Shown one piece after another: positions 8,167 through 15,391 of a DNA stretch of 22,862 nt (positions are counted from its first letter, which is position 1; the number at the start of each line of letters is the position of its first letter). This DNA comes from Bacillota bacterium. Its GTDB lineage: Bacteria > Bacillota > Dethiobacteria > DTU022. Both the position numbers and the translations under genes were made by a program. The stretch lies in NCBI GenBank assembly GCA_012727685.1, contig JAAYGO010000151.1, positions 1-22,862 on the forward strand. The letters run 5' to 3'. The notes under the pieces are model-generated. The model worked only from the letters and a program-made list of their open reading frames with translations, was not told the DNA's origin and did no database searches.

Positions 8167-8850
8167 ATGCTGTTGATTTTGAATTGCTTGCTGGAGCCAA
8201 AGAGCGCCCGGGTTTTCGAAAAGGAAATGGCCAGGCTCATGGATAAAGCTAGTCTGCCATACAGGGTGGTGCGGATGGCGGAAGTGGCCGCCATTGCTGA
8301 TTTGCCGTCCTATAGCCACCTGCTCCTTTCTGGTTCCGAGGCCTCAGCCTTGGACAAAAAACCCTGGGATGAGCTGCTTGCCCGCGTGATCATGCAATTT
8401 GTTGAGCATAAGAAGCCTGTTTTAGGGATCTGCTACGGGCATCAATTCCTGGCCAGGGTTCTCGCCGGTCATGGCAGCCTGAGAAAGTCACCCACGCCGG
8501 AGATCGGGCTGGCTAAAATCAAGACGCTTGACAATCCGCTCTTTAAAGATCTTGCCGACCCGGTCAGCTTTGTTTTTCATTACGATGAAGTCTTTAACCT
8601 GCCCGCTCATTTCCGCGTCATCGCCTCCACCCCAAGATGTGCAGTGCACGGCTTTCAATACAAAGATTTGCCGGTGTGGGGGGTGCAGTTTCACCCGGAA
8701 TACAGCCTGGAGCAGTCAAGAAAGATAATAAAAAAACTCTCCCAGACTGCTCCAAACTTTGATGAATATCATGTCTGCGATGAATTTGATGAGCACAATT
8801 ATGATCAGATCCATGCTGTGATCTATAATTTCCTGGCTGCCGGGCGTTGA
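8167..8850 (+). CDS. Class I (type 1) glutamine amidotransferase-like protein
   Basis: The 227-residue protein starts at ATG 8167 with AGGAGAG 6 nt upstream. An in-frame GTG at 8092 would add 25 residues but has a poor ribosome binding site and would run through the hairpins. The triad of class I amidotransferases is visible: nucleophile C89 in GICYGHQF, and H176 and E178 in VQFHPEYS. Family knowledge: these enzymes take ammonia from glutamine, or hydrolyse gamma-glutamyl compounds, as in the GMP-synthase-like and PuuD-like groups. It stands alone, with no synthetase partner nearby, so the substrate is unknown. The stop TGA 8848-8850 lies 4 nt before the left arm of a long inverted repeat. 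Confidence 0.85.
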   Translation: MLLILNCLLEPKSARVFEKEMARLMDKASLPYRVVRMAEVAAIADLPSYSHLLLSGSEASALDKKPWDELLARVIMQFVEHKKPVLGICYGHQFLARVLAGHGSLRKSPTPEIGLAKIKTLDNPLFKDLADPVSFVFHYDEVFNLPAHFRVIASTPRCAVHGFQYKDLPVWGVQFHPEYSLEQSRKIIKKLSQTAPNFDEYHVCDEFDEHNYDQIHAVIYNFLAAGR

Positions 8851-8854
8851 CATT

Positions 8855-8948
8855 GGTGCCGGGCCTTGACATTGTGACATTAAAAAGCATAATATAGATG
8901 ATTTGTAAATAAAAGGGAATTAATGTCACAATGTCAAGGCCCGGCACC
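8855..8948. repeat. Long perfect inverted repeat (29-bp arms, 36-nt loop)
   Basis: The left arm 8855-8883 starts GGTGCCGGGCCTTGACATTG. The right arm 8920-8948 is its exact reverse complement, ending CAATGTCAAGGCCCGGCACC. The AT-rich loop is 8884-8919. The element fills the space between two convergent genes, and its right arm supplies the last codons and TGA stop (8936-8934) of the transporter gene. It could act as a bidirectional transcription barrier, but neither arm is followed by a clear T-tract. Its architecture suggests a MITE- or REP-type mobile element. Confidence 0.85.
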
Positions 8949-9803
8949 TTTGAGGGTTTTGACGGCGCTGTGGGCGGTGATGGAGATGACGACGATCAAG
9001 CCGCCGGCCAGGGCCCAGGGGCCGGGGGTTTCGCCGACAAAGAGCAGGACCCAGAGGGGGTTTAAGAGCGGTTCGATGACCGGGATTAAAACTGCTTCGA
9101 GGGCGGTAACCGAGCGCACGGCGATGGCATAGCAGATGTAGGATAGGCCGAGCTGGAAGATGCCCAGGAGGAGCAGGGCGCCCCAACCGGCCAGGTCAGG
9201 CGGAGCGGTATGGAACATGAAGGGCAGGCCGGCGGCGGCGGTGACCAGGTTGCCGAGCAGGACGGTGGCCATGGGGGAGCTGTCTTCTTGTTTGCGCATG
9301 CAGAGAATAAAGAGGCCGAAGCAAAGGCCGCTTAAGGCGGCAAAGCCGTTTCCCAAAAGGTTGCCGGGAGAAAGGTCATCCAAAAAGAAGAGGAAGATCC
9401 CGCAGAGGGTCAAGAACACGATCAGCCAGTCAAAGGGGTTGGTGCGTTCGCGCAGGAACCAGAAACCGAGGATGGCCACGTAAAGGGGAGCGGTATACTG
9501 CAGCAAAATGGCATTGGCCGCCGTGGTTAACTTGGTAGCAAGCACAAAAAAAGCAACTGTCCCGGCGTAGGCCAGCGCCCCGCCAATCTGGATTGCCGTC
9601 CAGTTAAAGCGGAGCTGCTTGCCGGTGAGCAGGAAGATGGTCAGTGCCGCCAGGGCGCTGCGCGCTCCGGCGATGGCCAAGGGTGACCAGTCCACCAGCT
9701 TAATTAACAGGCCGCCGCTGCTCCATAATATAGCCGCCGCAATTAAAAGGACGAAGGCTTTTTTGCGGCTGACGGGGCTAGACCAATCGTATTTAAGCAG
9801 CAC
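8934..9803 (-). CDS. DMT-superfamily transporter with two EamA domains
   Basis: The 289-residue, very hydrophobic protein has about ten predicted membrane segments arranged as two EamA repeats. The first begins KKAFVLLIAAAILWSSGGLL and the second around LLGNGFAALSGLCFGLFILC. The motif SVTALEAVLIPVIEPLLNPL near the C-terminus is typical of the RhaT/EamA family. The start is GTG 9803-9801, with AGGA about 9 nt upstream on the minus strand. Family knowledge: these inner-membrane proteins export amino acids, metabolites or drugs. The substrate cannot be read from sequence. The last residues (GAGP) and the stop are encoded within the right arm of the long inverted repeat, so the C-terminus may have been altered by insertion of that element. 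Confidence 0.9.
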   Translation of the reverse strand: MLLKYDWSSPVSRKKAFVLLIAAAILWSSGGLLIKLVDWSPLAIAGARSALAALTIFLLTGKQLRFNWTAIQIGGALAYAGTVAFFVLATKLTTAANAILLQYTAPLYVAILGFWFLRERTNPFDWLIVFLTLCGIFLFFLDDLSPGNLLGNGFAALSGLCFGLFILCMRKQEDSSPMATVLLGNLVTAAAGLPFMFHTAPPDLAGWGALLLLGIFQLGLSYICYAIAVRSVTALEAVLIPVIEPLLNPLWVLLFVGETPGPWALAGGLIVVISITAHSAVKTLKGAGP

Positions 9804-9888
9804 AGAGAGTAGTCCTTTCCATGGTCTGTTTTATACCGGGTTTAGTTAGCATGGTATCGTTTTTTAGTTTCTTTTTCAAGATGCGACC

Positions 9889-9933
9889 TTCCTGCCGGAG
9901 GCGCTCTCTTTTTCCGGCGAGCACCGGCAGGAA
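9889..9933. repeat. 10-bp inverted repeat in the divergent spacer
   Basis: TTCCTGCCGG at 9889-9898 is perfectly inverted as CCGGCAGGAA at 9924-9933. A shorter inner GCTC/GAGC pairing makes one long hairpin. It lies between the DMT transporter (minus) and the small membrane protein (plus). No T-tract follows on either strand, so it is not an obvious terminator. Confidence 0.45.
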
Positions 9934-10028
9934 CATTCACTTTGATTAGAAAAACTGAAAAGAAACGGCGGCGGTGGTGGCTGCGCGGCAACTTGGAGCG
10001 GGCGTGCATCCGCAAGAGGCGGGTCTGA

Positions 10029-10056
10029 TTGAAGGGAGCCGTCCGGATATGATAAT
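10029..10056 (+). promoter_or_regulatory. Possible sigma-A-type promoter for the small membrane protein
   Basis: TTGAAG at 10029-10034 and GATAAT at 10051-10056 are separated by 16 nt. They match the consensus at 4 of 6 and 5 of 6 positions. The predicted start is near 10063, about 35 nt before ATG 10098. Confidence 0.4.
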
Positions 10057-10097
10057 ATTAATAACGTAAGTGAGCAATAGCATGCTTGAGGTGACCG

Positions 10098-10400
10098 ATG
10101 GATACTTTCAATAAACAGCCCGGCGGGGCTGCAGCCGACAACAAGGAAATGGCTTTAAACGCCTGCAAGATCGGCATATTGATGCTGTTGGGATGGGTCA
10201 TCCCCCTGATCGGCATCCCCCTGGGGATTATCGGCCTGGTGTTCGGGATTATCAGTTATACTTCTTCCCGCCCGGACCTGGCCAAAGCCGGCATTTTTTT
10301 GAACGGCTTGGGCCTGGGCCTGACTGCCATCAATATGCTGATTAACTTTTATTTGTTTGTTTCCGGGGAGATCAACCCGCTGGATTTGTTCAATTATTAG
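10098..10400 (+). CDS. Small hydrophobic membrane protein (DUF4190-like)
   Basis: The 100-residue protein starts at ATG 10098 with GAGGTG a few nt upstream. After a polar N-terminus of about 20 residues come two hydrophobic stretches, about 22-55 (CKIGILMLLGWVIPLIGIPL onward) and about 65-92 (GIFLNGLGLGLTAINMLINF), separated by a short polar SSRPDLAKAG. The Gly/Pro-rich first segment followed by a repeat of the hydrophobic pattern resembles the DUF4190 group of small bacterial membrane proteins, whose function is not known. It is a single gene with its own likely promoter and terminator. Confidence 0.7.
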   Translation: MDTFNKQPGGAAADNKEMALNACKIGILMLLGWVIPLIGIPLGIIGLVFGIISYTSSRPDLAKAGIFLNGLGLGLTAINMLINFYLFVSGEINPLDLFNY

Positions 10401-10410
10401 GCGGGTTTTC
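10374..10410 (+). terminator. Possible intrinsic terminator overlapping the small membrane protein stop
   Basis: AACCCGC at 10374-10380 pairs with GCGGGTT at 10401-10407 (7 bp, 20-nt loop containing the stop codon), followed by TTCTATT. The stem is GC-rich but the loop is long and the T-tract is broken. Confidence 0.4.
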
Positions 10411-10462
10411 TATTAAGTGGGTTTTCCCGGCCTGCATTACCTGGCCCGGCCAAAGGTCACGG

Positions 10463-11071
10463 CTATAAGGTTATGGTCCGGGAGGCGGCTCCCAGCAGCT
10501 CGACGATGTCGTACATGTTGGATACTTGCCCCGCGGCCAGCTTCTCTTTGACCCCGTAGTAATCAAGGCAGGTCCCGCAGGCGAGGATGCGGCTGCCTTT
10601 TTCCTGCAGCAGGGACAGCTCTTCGAGCACCGGCGAACCCTCGATACATAGCTTTACCCCGGAGTTCATGAAGATTACCGCTTCCGGCGGCTCATCCTGC
10701 CTGGTCAAGGTGTAGATGAAATTCCGCATCAAGAGGCTGCCCAGCTCGCTGCTGCCCTGCCCCAGTGTTTCCGAAGAGATCAGGATCACCAGGCAATCAG
10801 CCCCGGCCTTCGTCTCGCCTGTTGCGGGGCGGGGCTCGCCTGCTCCAGCCGTGCCCGCCTCTCCGGCACCGCTGACGGTGATCTGGTAGAAATCGCCTTC
10901 CTGTTTCCAGCTCGCGGCCAGGTTCCGGCTGCGGATAAAGCGAAGTACATTTTCGCGCGCCGTTTCATTGTCCACGATGATCACGAGGGTTTCAGGACGC
11001 CCTTCGTCCAGGGCCTGCTTGGTGCGGAGCACCGGTTCGGGGCAGTTCAGCCCCCGGCAATCGATTTGCAT
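10463..11071 (-). CDS. yedF: YedF-type selenium/sulfur metabolism protein (TusA-DsrE fusion)
   Basis: The 202-residue protein has two domains. Residues 1-68 are TusA/SirA-like, with the sulfur-carrier motif GLNCPEPVL (C10). Residues about 90-202 are DsrE-like, with SSETLGQGSSELG and the paired cysteines ACGTCLDYYGV (C165, C168). ATG 11071-11069 was chosen because AAGGAGG lies about 11 nt upstream and the TusA domain begins there; the longer frame reads into the preceding gene. It is the last gene of a five-gene minus-strand operon, 16 nt after the cysteine desulfurase gene. Family knowledge: this TusA-DsrE architecture is associated with selenium-using genomes. The precise reaction is unknown. 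Persulfide or selenopersulfide relay is the natural inference. Confidence 0.88.
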   Translation of the reverse strand: MQIDCRGLNCPEPVLRTKQALDEGRPETLVIIVDNETARENVLRFIRSRNLAASWKQEGDFYQITVSGAGEAGTAGAGEPRPATGETKAGADCLVILISSETLGQGSSELGSLLMRNFIYTLTRQDEPPEAVIFMNSGVKLCIEGSPVLEELSLLQEKGSRILACGTCLDYYGVKEKLAAGQVSNMYDIVELLGAASRTITL

Positions 11072-11087
11072 GAGCGCGTAACCCTCC

Positions 11088-12254
11088 TTAATTTTTGGCC
11101 AGCGCCGCAATTTCGGCGATGGCACCGGCCAGGTAGTCCACATCGGCAATGCTGTTAAAGTAACCCGGGCTTAGGCGCACCGTGCCCTGGGGGAATGTGC
11201 CGATGGCCTGATGCGCCAGCGGGGCGCAGTGCAGCCCGGTGCGGCAGAGAATGCCGAAGCTGCTTTCCAGGATGTACCCGATCTGGCCGCAGTCGACGCC
11301 AGCCAGGGTAAACGAGAGCACAGAGCTGCACCGCTCTGCTGCGGCAGGGCCGTAGATGGTGATCCCGTCGATCTCCTCCAGCTTGCTCCGCAGCCTGGCG
11401 CGCAGGGCCAGCTCGTGCTCCCGAATGGTATCCAGACCCGTCTCTTCGATGAATTTAATTCCTTCGTACAATCCGGCCAGTCCGGGGCTGTTCAGCGTCC
11501 CCGCCTCCAGGCGCTCCGGCATGGTTTCGGGATGGAGATCCATTTCGGAGTGGCTGCCCGTTCCCCCTTCGCGCCACGGCTTTAGATCGAGCCCCGGCTG
11601 CACATAGAGCCCCCCCGTTCCCGGCGGACCGAACAGCCCCTTGTGCCCGGCAAAGGCGATCATGTCCACGGGAACGGCGGAGAGGTCGAGGGGTACGGTG
11701 CCGGCCGACTGGGCCGCGTCAACCAGAACCAGGACGCCGCGGCTGCGGGCCAGGGCGGCCATCTCGGCCAGGGGCAGGATGGTCCCGGTCACGTTGGAGA
11801 CGTGGTTGATGATCAGCAGCCGGGTGCGCGGTTGAAAGGATTTTTCTAGAAAATCGAGGTCCGGGTATCCTTCGGCGGAACAGGGGATCATGGTGGTGCT
11901 GATCAGCCCCGCCCGGCGCAGCCCGCCCAGGGGGCGCAGCACCGAGTTGTGCTCCATGGCGGTGAAGAGAACATGATCCCCTGCTTCCAGGGCACCCTTG
12001 ATGGCCATATTCAAGGCATCGGTGGCATTGAGAGTAAAGACGATCCGGCTCGGGTCCGAGACGTTGAAAAAGCGGGCCAGCGCTTCGCGGACCCGGTAGA
12101 CCAGCCGGTCCGCCTCCAAAGTGCGGGTATGTCCCGAACGGCCGGGGTTGCCGCAGGCCTGGCGCAGGTAGCGCTCTGCGGCGCTGTAAACCTGCTCCGG
12201 TTTCGGCCAGGAGGTGGCGGCGTTGTCAAAATAGAGATTGTGATTAGTTTCCAT
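11088..12254 (-). CDS. Cysteine desulfurase-like PLP enzyme (aminotransferase class V)
   Basis: The 388-residue protein begins YFDNAATSWPKP, typical of the NifS/Csd fold. PLP contacts are visible: EHNSVLRP near 101-108, VDAAQSAG with D179 and Q182, and the Schiff-base lysine K205 in FAGHKGLFGPPGTGG. A catalytic-loop cysteine sits in CRTGLHCAP (C343). Family knowledge: such enzymes release sulfur (or selenium) from cysteine (selenocysteine) as an enzyme-bound persulfide. This subgroup, distinct from IscS and SufS, is found beside selenium genes. ATG 12254-12252 has AAGGAA about 6 nt upstream and overlaps the DUF3343 gene by 11 nt. Probable partners are the TusA-like and YedF proteins, to which it could pass the chalcogen. 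Confidence 0.9.
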   Translation of the reverse strand: METNHNLYFDNAATSWPKPEQVYSAAERYLRQACGNPGRSGHTRTLEADRLVYRVREALARFFNVSDPSRIVFTLNATDALNMAIKGALEAGDHVLFTAMEHNSVLRPLGGLRRAGLISTTMIPCSAEGYPDLDFLEKSFQPRTRLLIINHVSNVTGTILPLAEMAALARSRGVLVLVDAAQSAGTVPLDLSAVPVDMIAFAGHKGLFGPPGTGGLYVQPGLDLKPWREGGTGSHSEMDLHPETMPERLEAGTLNSPGLAGLYEGIKFIEETGLDTIREHELALRARLRSKLEEIDGITIYGPAAAERCSSVLSFTLAGVDCGQIGYILESSFGILCRTGLHCAPLAHQAIGTFPQGTVRLSPGYFNSIADVDYLAGAIAEIAALAKN

Positions 12255-12537
12255 GATCGTTCCTTCCCCTTGGCCGGAAAAGATTCGGCAGTCTCAGCTC
12301 TTTTTCTTCCACTTCATGCAGTCCTTCAATTGCCACGTCCAGGGAGACGAGATAGTCTTTGATGGCGCGGCTGTCGCTGCAGGCGCAGCGCAGGGCGGTG
12401 CCGCAACTGGAGCTGATGCTGCGCGGCACCGGCACCATTTTAAAAGGATAGCTCTTCTGCTGCAGCAGCTTTTCCGCTCGAATTGCATCGTAGGTGGTTG
12501 GAAAGGTCAGGTAGCAGTAAACCGCCATCGTCGCCAT
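12244..12537 (-). CDS. DUF3343 protein (putative Se/S carrier-like)
   Basis: The 97-residue protein has the DUF3343 pattern: an N-terminal beta strand (YCYLTFPTTYDAIRAEKLL), VPVPRSISSSCGTALR with the conserved C45, then C51 and C53. GGGAG lies about 9 nt upstream of ATG 12537-12535. Family knowledge: DUF3343 proteins occur next to yedF and cysteine desulfurase genes and have been proposed as Se/S carriers because of the invariant cysteine. The chemistry is not established. It overlaps the next gene by 11 nt, which suggests coupled translation and a roughly equal dose of the two proteins. Confidence 0.87.
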   Translation of the reverse strand: MATMAVYCYLTFPTTYDAIRAEKLLQQKSYPFKMVPVPRSISSSCGTALRCACSDSRAIKDYLVSLDVAIEGLHEVEEKELRLPNLFRPRGRNDHGN

Positions 12538-12590
12538 TATCTACATCTCCCTGTCCAAACTAAGCTAAAAATCAACCGTAAAACTTATCG

Positions 12591-12803
12591 TTATTTTTTC
12601 ACGGTTAAGCTAAAGCCATCGGCGGTTTCCGCGGACTCTACGCTCCAGCCCATGCTCCTGGCGGCGCGGGTGACATTGTCCCGGGCTACCGCGGTGCTGA
12701 CCAGGATGGTGAGAGTGCCGCTACTATGCTCTTGCAGCGCCTGCCGGGTCAAGAGCACCGGCTCGGGACAAGCCAGGCCGCGGCAATCGATTGTTTCCGG
12801 CAT
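12591..12803 (-). CDS. TusA/SirA-family sulfur carrier protein
   Basis: The 70-residue protein starts at ATG 12803-12801 with AAGGAGG 8 nt upstream. A longer frame to 12848 adds 15 residues without a good ribosome binding site. The sulfur-binding motif is DCRGLACPEPVLLTRQAL with C12. The rest follows the TusA two-layer alpha/beta fold (TLTILVSTAVARDNVTRAA). Family knowledge: TusA proteins pass a persulfide from a cysteine desulfurase to an acceptor. It stands between the transporter-like YedE and DUF3343, and it resembles the N-terminal half of YedF in the same operon, so the operon carries two TusA-type carriers. Delivery of selenium or sulfur into the YedF/desulfurase route is inferred. Confidence 0.9.
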   Translation of the reverse strand: MPETIDCRGLACPEPVLLTRQALQEHSSGTLTILVSTAVARDNVTRAARSMGWSVESAETADGFSLTVKK

Positions 12804-12887
12804 GCTGGAAAACCTCCTTCCCATTATAGCATAATCAATTTTGGGCAAAAACTGTTGCTTTTGGGCGGCATTGGCCCGGCGCGGTGT

Positions 12888-13976
12888 TTAGCCGGCCCTT
12901 ACATTCGCATCCTGTGAAACCTTAGCTCGTACCGCTGCCCTTATATTGGCGCTGCCGATAATCAGCAGCAGGACCAGGGCGATAATGACGGTCCACTGCC
13001 CGCCGGGGGTCACGCCGGAGCCACTTGCGGCCAGGCCAAAGTTGTGCATAAATGCAGCGCCTGTCACGGCACCGAGGACGGTGATCAGGGCGTCACCGTT
13101 TCCTTCGCCGCTTAAAATGAGCTGGCGCAGCGGGCAGCCGCCGGCCAGGGTTGCGGCCAGGCCGACCACGGTCATGCCTAGAAAATTCCAGATACCGTCT
13201 GTGTGCGCCACCGGCTGGTCAACGAAGCCCGGGTTGAAGCGGCCGGTCAAGAGGTTCCCCAGCAGGACAACCACGAAAATAGCGGCGAATCCTAAAAATA
13301 GCTGGTAGTCCTTAAACAGAATCAGATCCCGGATTGCGCCCATGGTGCAAAGCCTGCTGCGCTGGGCTAAAATGCCTACCAGCAGGCCGGCAATCAGGGC
13401 GATGGCGGCCGGGGCATGCATGGAGCCGGGCCCTTCCTCGCTAAAGAAGATAAAGGCCGGTGCGGCAAACAATAATACCAGTAAAAACAGGGAAAAGAAC
13501 GGCGCGGCCAGGCCGTTTAAAGCCGGCTGCGGTTGGCTGCGGCCCAGGGAAAAACCTTTTTTCAGAAAGATGGTGCCGATATAGATGCCGAAGACGTATC
13601 CCGGCAGGGCTACCAGGGCATTCCAATCGCCTCCCGCGAGCCTTAGGATCAGGCGCAGGGGGCAGCCTAAAAAAATTAGCGCGCCCGCCATCATCAGCAT
13701 GCCCAGGATAAAGCGCAGCGCCGGGCTTGAGCCGCCGCTGGGCTTGAACTCCCGGGAGAGCAAGGCAACGATAAAGGCCCCGAGAACAAGGCCCATAATT
13801 TCCGGCCTTAAGTATTGCACTACGGCGGCCCGGTGCAGGCCCAACCCTCCGGCAACATCGCGGAGAAAGCAGGCGATGCAGAAGCCCATGTTGGCGGGAT
13901 TGCCCTGCCAGACCAGGATCACCGCCAGCAGGCCCGTGATGATACCGGCGGCAATGATTAGAAGTTTGTCTCGCAT
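12888..13976 (-). CDS. yedE: YedE-type membrane protein (YeeE/YedE family, selenium-associated)
   Basis: The 362-residue integral membrane protein has about ten hydrophobic segments. The start is set at ATG 13976-13974 because GGAGG lies 8 nt upstream; ATG 13991 would place that GGAGG inside the gene. Near the N-terminus NPANMGFCIACFLRDVAG carries C33 and C36, and GLGLHRAAVVQYLRPEI follows, a pattern I recall as specific to selenium-associated YedE. Two further cysteine motifs, LGCPLRLI and GGCPLRQLI, are typical of the YeeE/YedE family. Family knowledge: relatives import thiosulfate, and selenium-linked members are proposed to move a selenium or sulfur compound. It is the first gene of the operon, divergent from the antiporter gene. 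Confidence 0.9.
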   Translation of the reverse strand: MRDKLLIIAAGIITGLLAVILVWQGNPANMGFCIACFLRDVAGGLGLHRAAVVQYLRPEIMGLVLGAFIVALLSREFKPSGGSSPALRFILGMLMMAGALIFLGCPLRLILRLAGGDWNALVALPGYVFGIYIGTIFLKKGFSLGRSQPQPALNGLAAPFFSLFLLVLLFAAPAFIFFSEEGPGSMHAPAAIALIAGLLVGILAQRSRLCTMGAIRDLILFKDYQLFLGFAAIFVVVLLGNLLTGRFNPGFVDQPVAHTDGIWNFLGMTVVGLAATLAGGCPLRQLILSGEGNGDALITVLGAVTGAAFMHNFGLAASGSGVTPGGQWTVIIALVLLLIIGSANIRAAVRAKVSQDANVRAG

Positions 13977-14102
13977 GATCATGACCTCCATGAAAATTGA
14001 TGCAATAATATATTTTATATTTAAATTGTAGCCACAAAGGGCTGCATAAAGGAAATATGGATTTGCAATACGAGGCGGTTGCCGTATAAATATAAATAAT
14101 AA

Positions 14103-14127
14103 GGGGAGAGGGTTAGGGGGAGGGGCA
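14103..14127. repeat. G-rich dispersed repeat, copy 1 (possible G-quadruplex)
   Basis: Four G-runs separated by 1-3 nt (GGGG, GGG, GGGGG, GGGG) satisfy the usual G-quadruplex pattern on the plus strand. The same motif recurs inverted at 17145-17190 with a hairpin. It resembles the CCCTCACCCTAACCCTCTCC repeats scattered in many bacterial genomes. Confidence 0.6.
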
Positions 14128-14156
14128 TCATCAGGAAATGAAAACAGTTACACCTC

Positions 14157-14203
14157 TTGTGGGGATAACACGTTGTGGGAATAACACCTTGTGGGGATAT
14201 TAC
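14157..14203. repeat. Three 15-nt direct repeats with 16-nt period
   Basis: TTGTGGGGATAACAC (14157-14171), TTGTGGGAATAACAC (14173-14187) and TTGTGGGGATATTAC (14189-14203) lie end to end, each separated by a single base. They are immediately upstream of a -10-like TATAAT. The spacing of about 1.5 helical turns and the position suggest operator sites, but no regulator can be named. Confidence 0.6.
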
Positions 14204-14226
14204 TTCTAATATTCACCGGAATGGCT

Positions 14227-14232
14227 TATAAT
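14227..14232 (+). promoter_or_regulatory. -10-like box upstream of the antiporter gene
   Basis: A perfect TATAAT lies about 92 nt upstream of ATG 14324. The best -35 with a 17-nt spacer (TTCTAA at 14204-14209) is weak, so activation by a factor bound at the adjacent direct repeats is possible. Confidence 0.45.
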
Positions 14233-14245
14233 ATAAAAGAACTGG

Positions 14246-14287
14246 ACTTTTACGCATAGCCTGGCTATGGTAGTAAAAGTTTTTTAT
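14246..14287 (+). terminator. Terminator-like hairpin in the leader of the antiporter gene
   Basis: ACTTTTAC (14246-14253) pairs with GTAAAAGT (14273-14280), with an inner CATAGC/GCTATG stem (14255-14260, 14264-14269). TTTTTT follows directly. It sits between the TATAAT box and the start codon on the same strand, so it could attenuate the antiporter transcript. The outer stem is AT-rich. Confidence 0.55.
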
Positions 14288-14323
14288 TTGTTGCTGCTCT
14301 AAACATTTATAAGGGGATAAGTC

Positions 14324-15283
14324 ATGCCTGATTTACATCCTTTCATCATGTTTGCCCTTGGCCTGTTCATGATTATCAAGGGAAGCGACTGGTTTGTCGA
14401 TGCTGTCGTCTGGCTCGCCCGGGCTTTGAAGATTCCAGATCTAATTATCGGTGCCACCCTGGTCAGCATCTGCACAACCCTGCCGGAAACCACCGTCTCT
14501 GCCGGCGCAGCCTTAAAAGGCAATACCTCAATCGCCCTGGGCAATGCCCTGGGCTCGATTGCCTGCAATACGGGGTTGGTATTGGCGATAATCATTATTT
14601 TTGCCGAGCCGCTATTAAAGGACCGCGCGAAACTGCAAAAAAACGGCATTTTCTTAATGATCCTGCTTATACTAATCACGGCGATCGCCTTCATTTTTAA
14701 GGAAATACCAAGATTCGCCGGTTGTTTATTATTGGCAGTTCTGGCCTGGTATTTATACAACAATGTGCGCGAGAGCCTGGACACCCGGGAATACTACGCG
14801 CCTCGCGGTTCCTCCCGTCAAGAAAAAAGCGGAGCGACGATTGCAAAGAATCTAGCCTTCTTTGCCATTGGCCTGGTCCTGATCATCTGGGGCTCCGATT
14901 TGCTGGTTGCCAACGGGGAGATTATCGCCAGGCTCGCCGGGGTCCCCGATATTGTCATCGGGCTGACCCTCACCGCCTTTGGCACATCTTTACCGGAGCT
15001 GATGACGGCAATCACTGCCATTCGCAAACAGGTCCACGGCATTTCCATCGGCAACATCCTGGGAGCTAATATTCTGAACGTCATTTGGGTGATTGGCTTA
15101 TCAGCCACCATTCTACCGATTAACATTGATCCGGTAACGCTGCGGCTCCACTTTCCCTTTGTTTTTCTCATTGTGGCCGCTACTGTGGCCTTTACCTACC
15201 TTAGCAAAAGGCGTTTCGTCAGAGGGCAGGGGCTGTTTCTTCTGGCCATGTATGCCTTTTACCTGTTCTTAACGTTAAGCTAA
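14324..15283 (+). CDS. CaCA-family cation antiporter (YrbG-like Na+/Ca2+ exchanger)
   Basis: The 319-residue protein has about ten membrane segments and the two inverted alpha-repeats of the CaCA superfamily. Alpha-1 includes GATLVSICTTLPETTVSAGA (E55) and GNALGSIACNTG. Alpha-2 includes GLTLTAFGTSLPELMTAITA and GNILGANILNV. The acidic residues within TTLPET and TSLPEL form the cation site in the family. Length and motif order match bacterial YrbG-like exchangers. The start ATG 14324 has AAGGGG about 7 nt upstream. Direction of transport and ion choice (Ca2+, Na+, H+ or K+) cannot be read from sequence. It is divergent from the selenium operon, and its leader carries direct repeats and a terminator-like hairpin, so it is likely regulated. 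Confidence 0.92.
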   Translation: MPDLHPFIMFALGLFMIIKGSDWFVDAVVWLARALKIPDLIIGATLVSICTTLPETTVSAGAALKGNTSIALGNALGSIACNTGLVLAIIIIFAEPLLKDRAKLQKNGIFLMILLILITAIAFIFKEIPRFAGCLLLAVLAWYLYNNVRESLDTREYYAPRGSSRQEKSGATIAKNLAFFAIGLVLIIWGSDLLVANGEIIARLAGVPDIVIGLTLTAFGTSLPELMTAITAIRKQVHGISIGNILGANILNVIWVIGLSATILPINIDPVTLRLHFPFVFLIVAATVAFTYLSKRRFVRGQGLFLLAMYAFYLFLTLS

Positions 15284-15391
15284 AAGGCGGCAAACTAAAA
15301 GCGAAAGCAGCCGGTATAATTAGGTTGCATGGACGGCGATGGGCGCCAGCGGTATAATAGTGGCAACTGAATACTTTCAAGGTAAAGGGCG

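Noticed and set aside
13441..14037. 198-codon minus-strand frame overlapping yedE
   Set aside because: It is an out-of-frame shadow of the yedE gene with Pro/Arg-rich nonsense composition. The yedE frame carries all conserved motifs.
14157..14203. DnaA-box-like repeats suggesting a replication origin
   Set aside because: The reverse complement, TTATCCCCACA, has two extra bases compared with the TTATCCACA box. There is no dnaA, dnaN or other origin gene nearby.
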